Part shown: positions 1 to 8,234 of the stretch, one piece after another | Layout: every line of letters begins with the position of its first letter | How positions within the stretch are numbered: the stretch's first letter is position 1 | Source of the DNA: Fulvimarina sp039652615 | GTDB taxonomy: Bacteria > Pseudomonadota > Alphaproteobacteria > Rhizobiales > Rhizobiaceae | DNA: 64,000 nt | Assembly: GCF_039652615.1 (NCBI RefSeq) | Contig: NZ_JBDJAC010000011.1 | Coordinates: forward strand, 1 to 64,000 | Direction of reading: 5' to 3' | Made by a program: the position numbers and the translations under genes | The notes under the pieces: model-generated | Told to the model about the DNA's origin: nothing | The model's database searches: none | Seen by the model: only the letters and a program-made list of their open reading frames with translations

Positions 1-154
1 GCCGCCATTGCGACCCGGTTCGAGCGATCCACATCATGCCTTCGAAGAAACGGCGGTTGTCATGCGAGGGCCTGCATCCACGCCCGCGCTCCGCAGGCAG
101 GAGGGGCTCGATGATCGCCCAGTTGTCGTCGGATATCCCAATGCGTTCGCCCAA
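1..154 (-). mobile_element. IS5-family transposase, N-terminal part (runs off window edge)
   Basis: Read on the minus strand, an open frame enters from the left edge and encodes the typical start of IS5-family (DUF4096-type) transposases: SDDNWAIIEPLLP, then a GRG-CRPSHDNRRFFEGMMW stretch and IARTGSQWR. A TTG at 154-152 preceded by GGAGG is the most likely start, since no ATG lies upstream in frame. The catalytic DDE part lies outside the window. The element end should lie between about 160 and 230, just before the truncated nuclease gene, so insertion of this IS may have broken that gene. The terminal inverted repeat cannot be confirmed with only one end visible. Confidence 0.75.
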
Positions 155-228
155 AACTGCCTCCAAATGGCAGCCTTGAATCAACCAAACGGAAATACGT
201 CAACCTTTGTCCACGTGGCCTAATGTAA

Positions 229-429
229 TGCCGAACCAGCGCAAATGCCGCTCGCGATCGGCTACGCCAGATGACGACTGGTGGCTATTCCATGTCGCAG
301 AGCGGAGAAGCCCGCTATGGCCGTGCTCTCGTATCTATCCAGCTATCCAATGGCAGGGATGCGGGCCAGACCCTCATAGACGAGGGCCTTGCCCAGCCTT
401 GGCCGAACAGCGGCAATCCATGGTGCTGA
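229..429 (+). pseudogene. Thermonuclease-like (SNase) C-terminal remnant
   Basis: The frame is open from just after a TAA at 226-228 to TGA at 427-429. It ends in a segment typical of the C-terminal third of small secreted staphylococcal-nuclease-like proteins: ARYGRALV, then NGRDAGQTLIDEGLAQPW and a GNPWC end. There is no upstream sequence for the catalytic Arg/Asp/Glu core and no good start codon (first ATG at 271), so this is a broken gene. The IS5-type transposase ends immediately upstream, which suggests truncation by insertion. Family assignment rests on motif recognition only. Confidence 0.6.
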
Positions 430-654
430 TGTTATTTATCAAAAAACACGGAAGCGATCGCGGCCCCTGTGGTGGCGATGATGACAGAGACGGCGGAGAT
501 CAAAAGTCACATTCGCGAGATGCTCTACGAAGCATTGGAAGATTCGGCAGATACGAAGATCGTGGGAGCCGGTGAAGCCGGCTGATCTTGAAGCATACCG
601 CGCTCGTGATGTGAGCGGTTGAACTTCGTCACATTTCGTAAGCTGCCGCACCCG
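430..654. other. Short region without a supported gene
   Basis: A possible 35-codon frame starts at ATG 478 or 481 and ends at 585 on the plus strand. It encodes a small helical peptide (EIKSHIREMLYEALEDS in the middle). Nothing supports it beyond its codon pattern, and it could be another broken end in this decayed stretch between the nuclease remnant and the converging ATPase gene. Confidence 0.3.
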
Positions 655-2502
655 CTAGGCTGTTGATCGAGGCTTCGTCTCAACACGTTCGGCAGGAATG
701 TCCGTTTTGCCTGATGGCGAGAATGCGGAATTGACCGCATTGAACAGTTTGGTCGCAGCTACGGCTGTCCCCTTCGGCAAATCAGACGACTTTTTCCATG
801 TATCGAACCGGCGCAGCATTTCTCCCATTACCCTACGCTTATCGAGTTCCCTGTGTCCGTGGCGTTCCACGAGGACAGCCTCAACCCGCTTAGTGATCAT
901 GGACGATCCATCCTGCGGGAGATCTTCGGCCTTAATTGCAACCCCGAAGGTAGCGTTCACACATTCTCGATAAAAGTCATCACCAAAAAGGTCTTCGATG
1001 GCGTAATCTACTTTCTTGCTCCCTGTAGATTTCCCTAAAAGCAATGTTCTAAACCGATTTTCGGTAGTTTCCGCAAGCTTCGACAGATACAGTTCATCGA
1101 TCTTCTTCTTAGCCGCATTACCCGCATCATCCGTATCGAGAAGAACTCCGGCATCCCATCCTTGTCCGATCGCGAAACCTGCATACATAGGTGTTTTCGC
1201 CGCGCCGTGCGCCGGCCAAAGGTATATTCCTTCCGACAAGCCTTCCTTTCCGTCCGATTTGAGCAGGCCGGAAAGCTTGTGTAGAACGACGGCGTCATCG
1301 CCTCCTTCTACGATCAGAACCTGTCGGTTGCTCAGAAGTCCGCTCTGATCCCCGGTAATACCAAGACTCTGCTCTATCACCGCCATCGGGCCGCGTTGTG
1401 CGCTGACGACGCCCTTCGTTATCGCGAGGTGATGGTCGCGGCTCTCGACGATTCTCACCCGTTCGGGGTTTGCAAGATCGACCATAGACGCGAGGTGCGT
1501 AGTGTACATGATCGTGTTGTTTTCAGAGAGACGTTCGAAAACCTTTAGAAGGTCGCGCTGACCCGAAAAGTGCAAGTGGATTCCCGGCTCTTCAAGCAGT
1601 AATACGCAGTTTGCGTACTCGCCCTTCGTGGCATGGGTAAACTTCCATGCGAAGGAGACATACCATCGGAACCCAGTCGATCGACGATGCAGGCGAACGG
1701 GCATTCCGATCGCTGAATCTTCTGCAAATATATTCAAGGTCGGGCCATCAATCTCGATCTCGAAACTAACGTCCTTTTGTTGCCATAGATCGCCGAACTG
1801 CTTGGTTAGATATCGCGAGGCTGATCGTTTGTCATACGAACGATTTGTTCTTCCCTCACTGCTCTGCCCCTTTTGAAGAAAATCGTCGAGATCAATGTTT
1901 GCGAGATCAAGGATGATGAGGATGGTCTGGTCCTCATTGCTTAGGTCATGGCGGTTCCCCGCCTTCCGCAGCCTTTGTTGAAGCTCGTCTAGTTCGACCT
2001 GAGCTCCAGACATCTCGTAGTCATGAATATAAACGAATTTGGGGACGTTCGCCTTTGCCCATTCAGTCGCTTTTTCCTCGTCGAGAGCACCGGCGGGAAA
2101 ATCGTGGACTTTGAAGCCAGTCTGGTGTCCGTAGCTCCTGTACAGAACAATCGTCGCGCTCTCCGGCAAGGCGATTTCCTGGTGGTTTTCTTCGCCATCA
2201 TTTGCCGCCGCTGCGCTCGCGTAGAGGCTTTCAATCTCCTCGGCTGACTCCAACGCGAATTGGGCTTTACAGACCATTGAGCCTTTCGCGTTGTTTCGGT
2301 TCTCCCAATCATCGACCGGCCAGTCCTCGTCGGCCCTATAAAGAGCGCCGGGAATGATGGGGTTTAGGCAATAGAGCGCTTCAAAAAGGTTGCTCTTACC
2401 GGCTTCATTCTGACCGACAAACGCCGTTACTTTGTTGGCGTCGATCCAGCCCGAGTCGATAATGTTCCGATAATTCCGAACACTGAAACCCTCGAATCTC
2501 AT
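655..2502 (-). CDS. OLD-family AAA ATPase with C-terminal TOPRIM nuclease domain
   Basis: The 615-aa protein combines an SMC/RecF-like ABC ATPase with a TOPRIM nuclease. Visible motifs in order are Walker A GQNEAGKS (about residues 30-37), an STGFRW stretch characteristic of OLD proteins, Walker B VLLLEEPGIHLH, a THLASMVD switch region, and TOPRIM acidic motifs IVEGGDDAVVL and LLDTDDAG in the last third. I start at ATG 2502 because GAGGGGG lies just upstream and MRFEGFSVRNYRNI is the normal family N terminus; an in-frame ATG at 2637 would add 45 unlikely residues. OLD nucleases are implicated in phage exclusion. No UvrD-like partner is next to it, so it looks like a stand-alone class 1 type rather than a Gabija pair. 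It lies outside the adjoining satellite, between that element and IS debris. Confidence 0.8.
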   Translation of the reverse strand: MRFEGFSVRNYRNIIDSGWIDANKVTAFVGQNEAGKSNLFEALYCLNPIIPGALYRADEDWPVDDWENRNNAKGSMVCKAQFALESAEEIESLYASAAAANDGEENHQEIALPESATIVLYRSYGHQTGFKVHDFPAGALDEEKATEWAKANVPKFVYIHDYEMSGAQVELDELQQRLRKAGNRHDLSNEDQTILIILDLANIDLDDFLQKGQSSEGRTNRSYDKRSASRYLTKQFGDLWQQKDVSFEIEIDGPTLNIFAEDSAIGMPVRLHRRSTGFRWYVSFAWKFTHATKGEYANCVLLLEEPGIHLHFSGQRDLLKVFERLSENNTIMYTTHLASMVDLANPERVRIVESRDHHLAITKGVVSAQRGPMAVIEQSLGITGDQSGLLSNRQVLIVEGGDDAVVLHKLSGLLKSDGKEGLSEGIYLWPAHGAAKTPMYAGFAIGQGWDAGVLLDTDDAGNAAKKKIDELYLSKLAETTENRFRTLLLGKSTGSKKVDYAIEDLFGDDFYRECVNATFGVAIKAEDLPQDGSSMITKRVEAVLVERHGHRELDKRRVMGEMLRRFDTWKKSSDLPKGTAVAATKLFNAVNSAFSPSGKTDIPAERVETKPRSTA

Positions 2503-2668
2503 GCCGCCGCCCCCTCTATGTCGCATCCCATGTCGCGTGGAATAGCCGACACTACCGGGAAACCCCTGCAAATCAAGGGAAGTCGCTGCAACATGGATGC
2601 GACATGAAACCGGCAAATCGGACTCTGTCAGAAGCACATAAAGCGTTGATTTAGTTGCTGAAATGAAG

Positions 2669-2715
2669 TGGCTGGGGAACCTGGATTCGAACCAGGACTA
2701 ACGGAGTCAGAGTCC
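2669..2715. repeat. Left attachment site: 47-bp duplicate of tRNA-Gln 3' end
   Basis: These 47 bp match 12847-12893 exactly and correspond to the 3' end of tRNA-Gln (CCA end, acceptor 3' strand, T arm, variable loop, anticodon 3' stem and anticodon). The sequence diverges immediately after, so no 5' half of the tRNA is present here. This is the distal attachment site of the integrated element whose integrase and intact tRNA are at the other end. Confidence 0.9.
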
Positions 2716-2770
2716 TCCGCTTCACATTGAAAACATTGCGCTTTTTCTCCAAACGCGGAGAAAAACGACC

Positions 2771-3046
2771 TTGCGAAATCAAACACTTACAGACGGTTTT
2801 CCAACCGCTGAGGATGGTCAAACAGGGCCTCAAAACGAAACCGCCGGCAAGGGGGTCGAGGCCCTTGCCGGCGGCGAATTCGAGACTGCATGTCGCGCCA
2901 TCTCTGGCAACATTAATAGCCCGGAAATGCCTTGGCTCGCAAGCATTCCGTCAACCGAGAAAAGCGGACGACTTGCCACCGTCGTAGCCTACAAAGGTCG
3001 GCTCTACGCAGTCGGTGCCTTCGCCTATCGGGAGGCGTCGGTATGA
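2771..3046 (+). CDS. Hypothetical protein, first gene after attachment site
   Basis: This 91-aa frame begins at TTG 2771, with GGAG about 11 bp upstream; no ATG is available near the 5' end, so the start is uncertain. Its stop overlaps the start of the next gene (ATGA), which argues for translation coupling and for the frame being real. The C-terminal half (GRLATVVAYKGRLYAVG) resembles a small beta-rich fold. I do not recognise a family. Position next to the replication genes suggests an accessory replication or regulatory role, but that is a guess. Confidence 0.45.
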   Translation: MRNQTLTDGFPTAEDGQTGPQNETAGKGVEALAGGEFETACRAISGNINSPEMPWLASIPSTEKSGRLATVVAYKGRLYAVGAFAYREASV

Positions 3047-3615
3047 GCCATCCCATCGAATTGTTTCGAGCTCGCGCGCGGTTGTATCGGTCCTATCCGA
3101 CTGGCGCATCGATCAAATACGTCCGCGAACACGGCCTCAATACCATCCGCCTTGCTGAGGTTGCCGGTTGCTTCACTGTCATGCGCATCCAGCCGATGGG
3201 GGACCGCTTCGAATTCTCGCCGGATGCGAAGACGGTCGCGGCAATCGTCGAAGCCTATGGCTTAGACGGCGAAACGGTCAACGATCTTGTCGCATGGCCA
3301 CTTGAGCAGCCTTGCCGGGCTTTGACCCTCCTCGGTCGATCGCCTTTCTTGGGCGCTGGCAATGTCTTTTCGGCATCGACTTACGCCTTCGACCAACCGC
3401 TCGTCTGCTATCGGACGCCGCTGACGTGGTGGGGCGCTGGCTGCGGTGGTGTCGTCATTCTCGACCCGCTCAACGCGGCTCGCATCCTCCTAGATGCGCC
3501 GGGAAAGATCAGCGGCGAAGACGCCGATCATAGCCGCGAGATCGCGGAACTGGTGCGCGGGCTTTTCGATCCGTCGCGGTTCGTCGCGCCCGCCACGAAA
3601 CGGAGGGCAGCGTGA
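3043..3615 (+). CDS. Hypothetical protein upstream of primase-helicase
   Basis: The 190-aa protein starts at ATG 3043 (GGGAGGCG upstream) and overlaps its upstream neighbour by ATGA and its downstream primase-helicase by GTGA, so the three genes form a tightly coupled replication operon. The N-terminal part (RARARLYRSYPTGASIKYVREHG) is basic and could contact nucleic acid; the middle has aromatic and glycine-rich segments (PLTWWGAGCGGVVILD). I do not recognise a named domain. A longer in-frame reading from 2932 exists but overlaps the preceding gene and lacks a ribosome binding site. Confidence 0.7.
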   Translation: MSHPIELFRARARLYRSYPTGASIKYVREHGLNTIRLAEVAGCFTVMRIQPMGDRFEFSPDAKTVAAIVEAYGLDGETVNDLVAWPLEQPCRALTLLGRSPFLGAGNVFSASTYAFDQPLVCYRTPLTWWGAGCGGVVILDPLNAARILLDAPGKISGEDADHSREIAELVRGLFDPSRFVAPATKRRAA

Positions 3616-5003
3616 ATTTTGTCCCTGTCTTCTCTAGCCCTGAGGCCAGCGGCGGCGCTTTTGAGGGCGCCTATGATGCCGGTCGGATCAACGAGGAATA
3701 TGCGCTCGCCGTCATAGGCAAAGACGTGATGATCATCTGGGAGCGCTCGGATGGCGGCGCCGACGAACCGGTAAGGCTGATAACTGTCGGTGCCTTCAAG
3801 GCTCTCAGCGCCCATGCCTGGACTACCGTAAAACAGGGTAATGGGAAGGCGAAGCCGGCGACATATGCTGAACGCTGGCTCGCAGATCCAGAACGCCGGA
3901 TCTATGCCGGCTTGGAATTTGTCCCGAGCGTCGACGGGCGTGGCGGACGCGCGGGGTTTTACAATCTCTGGCGAGGCTATGCCGTACAGCCCTCGCAAGA
4001 GGGGTCGTGCGCGATCTTCAAGGATCACCTCTTCGTCAACGTCTGCAACGGCGATGAAGCCCGTTATCGATGGCTCTTCGCTTGGATGGCGCAGATCATG
4101 CAGGAACCGCGCAACAAGCCAGGGACGGCCGTTGTGCTTCGTGGTGGCATGGGGGTCGGCAAGACGATCGTCGGGCAGGTGGTCGGTTCCCTCCTCGGCC
4201 GTCACTACGTCTATGCCGACGATCCCCGCTATCTCGTCGGAAACTTCAACATACACATGGCAACCTGCCTCTTTCTGCAGGCTGACGAAGCTGTATGGGC
4301 GGGCGACAAGCATGCCGAGGGACGGTTGAAAGGTCTCGTGACCTCAACCTCACAGATGATCGAGGCGAAGGGCGTCGATCCGGTCAAGCTCGACAATCAT
4401 CTTCGCCTACTCATGACCTCCAATTCCGATTGGGTGGTTCCAGCTGGCAAAGACGAGCGACGGTTTGCGATCTTCGAGGTGGCCCCGCACTGCGCGCAAC
4501 GGCACGAATACTTCGGCGAGTTGCTGGACGAGATCGAGAACGGCGGCCGCGAGCGGCTACTGTATGAGTTGCTCCAGGTAGATTTGTCGGCCGTGAATCT
4601 GCGAGACATTCCGAAGACGGAAGCGCTCTTTGAGCAGAAAGTGCATTCGCTCGACCCAATCGAAGCGTGGCTATTCGAGCGACTGCAAGCCGGTACACCG
4701 ACGCGCAAGCACGAACTGTGGCCTGAGTTCGTGAAAACCTCTGATCTGGTCGACGATTACATCGCCACGGCTGAAAGGGTCGGCATAAGCAGGCGCTCCA
4801 CGGAAAGCCAGTTCGGAATAAAGCTGAAGAAGCTGATGCCCGCTGCCCGTCCATGCCGGCGCTTGGTGCCTGCCGATGGCGGCGGGACATCCGTAACCAG
4901 AGCGACGGGGTACGACCTTCCTGCGCTCCATGAGGCTCGCTCAGCCTTCGAGGAGACCCTGCAGCAACCGATCGAGTGGGGCTCTGACGATCATGGTGGC
5001 TGA
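3612..5003 (+). CDS. DUF5906-type primase-helicase (phage D5/VapE-like ATPase)
   Basis: This 463-aa protein is a superfamily 3-like helicase ATPase of the kind that drives replication of phage satellites. Visible motifs are Walker A GGMGVGKT (about residues 177-184), Walker B CLFLQADEAVW, a sensor-like LRLLMTSNSDWVVP, and an arginine-finger region DERRFAIFEV. The N-terminal ~150 residues lack a recognisable catalytic primase motif, so priming may be absent or performed elsewhere. Start is GTG 3612 with GGAGGG upstream, overlapping the preceding stop by GTGA. The repeats directly downstream are a candidate origin on which it could act. Confidence 0.85.
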   Translation: MNFVPVFSSPEASGGAFEGAYDAGRINEEYALAVIGKDVMIIWERSDGGADEPVRLITVGAFKALSAHAWTTVKQGNGKAKPATYAERWLADPERRIYAGLEFVPSVDGRGGRAGFYNLWRGYAVQPSQEGSCAIFKDHLFVNVCNGDEARYRWLFAWMAQIMQEPRNKPGTAVVLRGGMGVGKTIVGQVVGSLLGRHYVYADDPRYLVGNFNIHMATCLFLQADEAVWAGDKHAEGRLKGLVTSTSQMIEAKGVDPVKLDNHLRLLMTSNSDWVVPAGKDERRFAIFEVAPHCAQRHEYFGELLDEIENGGRERLLYELLQVDLSAVNLRDIPKTEALFEQKVHSLDPIEAWLFERLQAGTPTRKHELWPEFVKTSDLVDDYIATAERVGISRRSTESQFGIKLKKLMPAARPCRRLVPADGGGTSVTRATGYDLPALHEARSAFEETLQQPIEWGSDDHGG

Positions 5004-5448
5004 CGTGTCAGACCTTCTGATGGCTCAAGAGCAACGTATGGCTGCGGATTTGTCAACAAATTCAATGGGTAGGCAGACCTGTCAGACGTGTCAGACCTGT
5101 TTCGGCATATCTCGTGCGCGCATGCGGGCGCACACGGACCTCACTTGTAGGTATGGAAGGTATGGAAGGTCTGCCAAGGCGCTGATTATGCAGGTCAAAT
5201 TCGGTGGCAGACGTTCGGGCGAAGTCTGCCAACGCGCTGAAAGATATGGCCGGGGGGGTGTCGAAAGTCTGAGACCCTTCAACCCCCTGAACCGGCACCC
5301 CTCTCAGTCGCGGGTTTTTTTCTCACGACTGAGATTTTCGGGCCTAGTGGCATGTATCTAGAAGGTTGAAAGCCCTGCAATACAGGGCATTGCGATTTCT
5401 GGCGGCCGAAAACGAAGCATTAAATTTCACAGCGAGGGAAGCAGGAAG
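5004..5448. other. Candidate satellite replication origin: clustered short repeats
   Basis: This 445-bp stretch has no convincing gene. It holds GTCAGAC at 5007-5013, 5081-5087 and 5090-5096 and GGCAGAC at 5072-5078 and 5206-5212, the three around 5072-5098 being spaced exactly 9 bp apart. The inverted form (GTCTGCC) occurs at 5169-5175 and 5224-5230, and GGTATGGAA is doubled at 5151-5168. Two hairpins follow: CTCAGTCG/CGACTGAG (5303-5310 with 5326-5333, T-rich loop) and GCCCTG/CAGGGC (5372-5388). Iterated short repeats after a satellite primase-helicase are the usual arrangement of an origin. The 143-codon frame here repeats QTC and GRY units only because the DNA repeats. Confidence 0.5.
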
Positions 5449-5700
5449 ATGAGCAGCAACAACAAGCCGGCATTAGACATGAAGGAATACGCCGACGCGG
5501 TAGTTTGGCGCGCCTTGAAGATGATGGAAGAGCAGGGCGTTACTTTCGAGGTGATGTTCGACAGGCTGTTGACCGCTTCGGCCGCGCATATCGTTCGGCA
5601 TTCGGGTTCCGAAGAGGCCGCAAACGCCTTTCGGAGACTTGCGGACAACATCGAGGCAGGGGCTTTGCGCCGGCTTGATCCACACGCGCGCGCGCATTGA
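5449..5700 (+). CDS. Small hypothetical protein before the capsid genes
   Basis: The 83-aa protein starts at ATG 5449 with GGAAG upstream. It is predicted mostly helical (EYADAVVWRALKMMEEQGVTFEVMFDRLL) and ends in a basic, His-rich tail. It lies between the candidate origin and the prohead protease, on the same strand. No family recognised. Confidence 0.65.
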   Translation: MSSNNKPALDMKEYADAVVWRALKMMEEQGVTFEVMFDRLLTASAAHIVRHSGSEEAANAFRRLADNIEAGALRRLDPHARAH

Positions 5701-5871
5701 CGATTGCTTTCCGTCGTTTCTGCTGGTACATGAATGAGACCGATCTCGATCGTCACAGGCGCCATGCCTGGGCGTATTAGACGGCAACCTTCATGCCACC
5801 GGCGGCGATGCCGGGACGCGAAGTTCAACGGCCCCTTTGATGGGCTGTCTTCTGTCGTTCCTTGGTGGCTT

Positions 5872-6516
5872 ATGAACTATCTTGCACATTCTCGGGAAAC
5901 CGGCTTTCTCCGGCTCAAATTCGCGTCCGTCGACGACGATAGCGGCGTCTTCCAAGGCTATGGCGCCATCTTCGGCAACGTGGATTACGGCGGCGATATC
6001 ATCCAGCCTGGCGCGTTTTCCTCGTCCCTCTCAGAACACAAAGCATCTGGAACGGCACCCGCGATGCTGTGGGCTCATCGTCCTGAAGAGCCTATCGGGC
6101 GTTGGGTGAAGCTCACGGAAGACGGGGTCGGTCTTTTCTGCAGCGGTGAGCTCAACCTCGATACAGAGGCAGGGCGACGAGCGCATGCCCACGTCAAAAA
6201 GGGCGACGTGACCGGTCTTTCCATTGGCTATCAGATCCCCGATGGCGGCGCGATCGATGCTCGCAGCGGGCGCGGCAAGCTGATCAGCCGCGTCAATCTC
6301 TTTGAAGTCAGCATCGTCACCGTTCCGATGAATCCGAAGGCCCGAATCCGCCTTGGAAGCAAAGGCGATCTCGAAAGCCTCTTGGTGAACTCCGGACTAT
6401 CGAAGGAAGCGGCAAAACGGGTCGCCTATGGCGGTTATCCAGCTCTTACGAAGCAACCCCCTCAACCCGACATTTCGGCCCTCCTCGCGGCCGTCCAGAA
6501 GAGCGCGCAGCGCTAA
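5872..6516 (+). CDS. HK97-family prohead protease
   Basis: The 214-aa protein matches peptidase U35 (HK97 prohead protease), which cleaves scaffold and capsid N termini during head maturation. Family landmarks are GYGAIFGNVDYGGDIIQPGAF near the start, a catalytic-His region LWAHRPEEPIGRW, and the catalytic-Ser region GDVTGLSIGY followed by LFEVSIVTVPMNPKA. I choose ATG 5872 since the family begins here (LRLKFASVDD); the in-frame ATG at 5734 adds an unrelated 46 residues. It is followed 9 bp later by the major capsid gene, with which it forms a two-gene head module. Confidence 0.9.
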   Translation: MNYLAHSRETGFLRLKFASVDDDSGVFQGYGAIFGNVDYGGDIIQPGAFSSSLSEHKASGTAPAMLWAHRPEEPIGRWVKLTEDGVGLFCSGELNLDTEAGRRAHAHVKKGDVTGLSIGYQIPDGGAIDARSGRGKLISRVNLFEVSIVTVPMNPKARIRLGSKGDLESLLVNSGLSKEAAKRVAYGGYPALTKQPPQPDISALLAAVQKSAQR

Positions 6517-6525
6517 GGAGTGATC

Positions 6526-7677
6526 ATGAACCAGATTCTGCAGCGTAAATCCGTCGATAGTGCCGAACCGGCAAGCGTCGACAATCTCGTCAAGGCTTTC
6601 GAGCAGCGGGACGAGAAGCTTCTCGCCGAGATGGCGACGATGGGTCAGAAGATCGGCAATGTCGAAGCCGAGCTTCTCGATATGGGCCAGCGTCTCGCTC
6701 GCCGAGGATCGGGAGAGCCCGCTCGTGATCAATCCTGGGGTGAACAGTTCGCGGAATCGGATGCAGTCAAGTCATTTGCGACCGAAACAAGCCGTCCCGG
6801 CCGCGTACGCATCGACGTGAAATCGACTCTCACGACTGCAACGGATAGCTCTGGCTCGCTGCAGCCGGCGCCGTTCCGCGATGACGTGGTTATGATGCCG
6901 AAACGGCGGCTCACGGTTCGCAATCTCTTGCGGGTAATCGAGATTGTCACCGGTTCGGCGGAATATCCGAAACAGACGGAGCGGACGAACAACGCGGATG
7001 TCGTCGCTGAAGGCAATCTGAAGCCTGAGAGCGGATATGCGTTCGAGATGCAGACGGCAACGGCGAAGACCATCGCGCATTGGGTGCCGGCTTCGCGCCA
7101 GATCCTCGAGGACGCACCCCAGCTCGCCGGCATCATCGATACCGAACTTCGTCACGGCCTCGAGTTGAAGGAAGAGCAACAGCTTCTCAACGGAAGCGGC
7201 GTCGGCCAAAACCTTCTCGGTATGGTAACGCAGGCGACGGCTTATGCGGCTCCGATTCCGGATATCGCAGCGGCGACGATGATCGACACGATCGGCCTCG
7301 CCGTTCTGCAGAGCGCGCTTGCCGAGTTTCCCGCGACCGGCATCGTCCTGCATCCGTCCGACTGGATGCGTATCCGCCTCATCAAGGATGGGGACGGCAA
7401 TTACATCCTCGGTGCGCCTGGCGCGAACGTCCCGCCGGTCCTCTTCGGCCTTCCTGTCGTGGCAACGCAGGCGATGGCGATCGACAAGTTCCTCGTCGGC
7501 GATTTCCAGACGGCGGCTACGATCTACGATCGCTGGCAGCCGCGCGTCGAAGTCTCGACCGAGCATGCGGATTTCTTCACCCGCAATATGGTTGCCATTC
7601 TCGCAGAGGAGCGCATTGCACTTGCGGTCAAACAGCCGACTGCGCTCACCTATGGCGACTTCGGCAACGTGGCCTAA
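6526..7677 (+). CDS. HK97-fold major capsid protein
   Basis: The 383-aa protein has a coiled-coil N-terminal region (about residues 15-60) typical of the scaffold-like delta domain removed by the prohead protease. The HK97 capsid core follows: the E-loop/N-arm region with QPAPFRDDVVMMPKRRLTVRNLL, then KTIAHWVPASRQILEDAPQL, ELKEEQQLLNGSG, GIVLHPSDWMRIRLIKDGDGNYI and FLVGDFQTAATIYDR. ATG 6526 follows AAGGAG at 6515-6520. Length and organisation match a full capsid protein. Portal and terminase genes normally next to it are absent. Confidence 0.92.
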   Translation: MNQILQRKSVDSAEPASVDNLVKAFEQRDEKLLAEMATMGQKIGNVEAELLDMGQRLARRGSGEPARDQSWGEQFAESDAVKSFATETSRPGRVRIDVKSTLTTATDSSGSLQPAPFRDDVVMMPKRRLTVRNLLRVIEIVTGSAEYPKQTERTNNADVVAEGNLKPESGYAFEMQTATAKTIAHWVPASRQILEDAPQLAGIIDTELRHGLELKEEQQLLNGSGVGQNLLGMVTQATAYAAPIPDIAAATMIDTIGLAVLQSALAEFPATGIVLHPSDWMRIRLIKDGDGNYILGAPGANVPPVLFGLPVVATQAMAIDKFLVGDFQTAATIYDRWQPRVEVSTEHADFFTRNMVAILAEERIALAVKQPTALTYGDFGNVA

Positions 7678-7702
7678 CGCTTAATAGCCATTCCGCGAAA
7701 TG

Positions 7703-7726
7703 GCCGGCTCGGTCTGACGAGCCGGC
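7703..7726 (+). terminator. Strong hairpin after the capsid gene
   Basis: GCCGGCTCG (7703-7711) and CGAGCCGGC (7718-7726) form a perfect 9-bp stem with a 6-nt loop, 25 bp after the capsid stop. No T-run follows, so it may be an attenuator or mRNA-stabilising 3' structure rather than a classic intrinsic terminator. Confidence 0.5.
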
Positions 7727-7743
7727 ATATGAACAGGTGAGGC

Positions 7744-8166
7744 ATGGTGAGGCGTAGGAAAACACCCAAATCAGCGGATGAACTGGTTCACGCCGTGATC
7801 CGCGATAAGATGATCGAGAACGGCCTGTCCAGGCACGAACTTGCCCGCTCGTTTGTCCGGGGCGCTCACGATCTCGAAATGACATCGCTGCCCTGCGAGA
7901 AGGAAGCGGCTGCAATCTTCATGCGCGATAAGGCCGATCATCTCCTAACGGGACGAAGTTGGTTCCTCTTTAAGGGTGAGCTCGAGGTGCCGTTTCCAAT
8001 CGACGCGGCGGAACGCGCCCGTTGCAGTATCGCAACCGATCGCGGCACCTGCGAGGAAGTTGCAATGGATTTGGCTCTCCAACTCATGCGAGTTGGTTGG
8101 CCACCAAAAACGATTCTCGGCGCCTTCTTAGCTGTGGGCGGGCAGTTGACGTGTTTAGAGGCCTGA
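7744..8166 (+). CDS. Hypothetical satellite protein downstream of capsid gene
   Basis: The 140-aa protein starts at ATG 7744 with AGGTGAGG upstream. It is predicted largely helical, with a basic N terminus and a possible helix-turn-helix-like element (GLSRHELARSFVRG). No family recognised. A gene in this place of a capsid-forming satellite could encode a head-completion, small-terminase or DNA-binding packaging function, and a small terminase-like role would fill an obvious gap, but nothing in the sequence proves it. It converges with the cargo pair on the other strand. Confidence 0.6.
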   Translation: MVRRRKTPKSADELVHAVIRDKMIENGLSRHELARSFVRGAHDLEMTSLPCEKEAAAIFMRDKADHLLTGRSWFLFKGELEVPFPIDAAERARCSIATDRGTCEEVAMDLALQLMRVGWPPKTILGAFLAVGGQLTCLEA

Positions 8167-8234
8167 GTTTGTCGCTTCAGCAGCGGAGATCTGCCGCTGC
8201 TTCTCCTTCGCCTGAACCCTCCGTCCGTGCCTCC

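Noticed and set aside
4930..5361. 143-codon frame after the primase-helicase
   Set aside because: Its start lies inside the helicase gene, and the repeated QTC and GRY units simply reflect the 9-bp DNA repeats, so I treat the stretch as non-coding.
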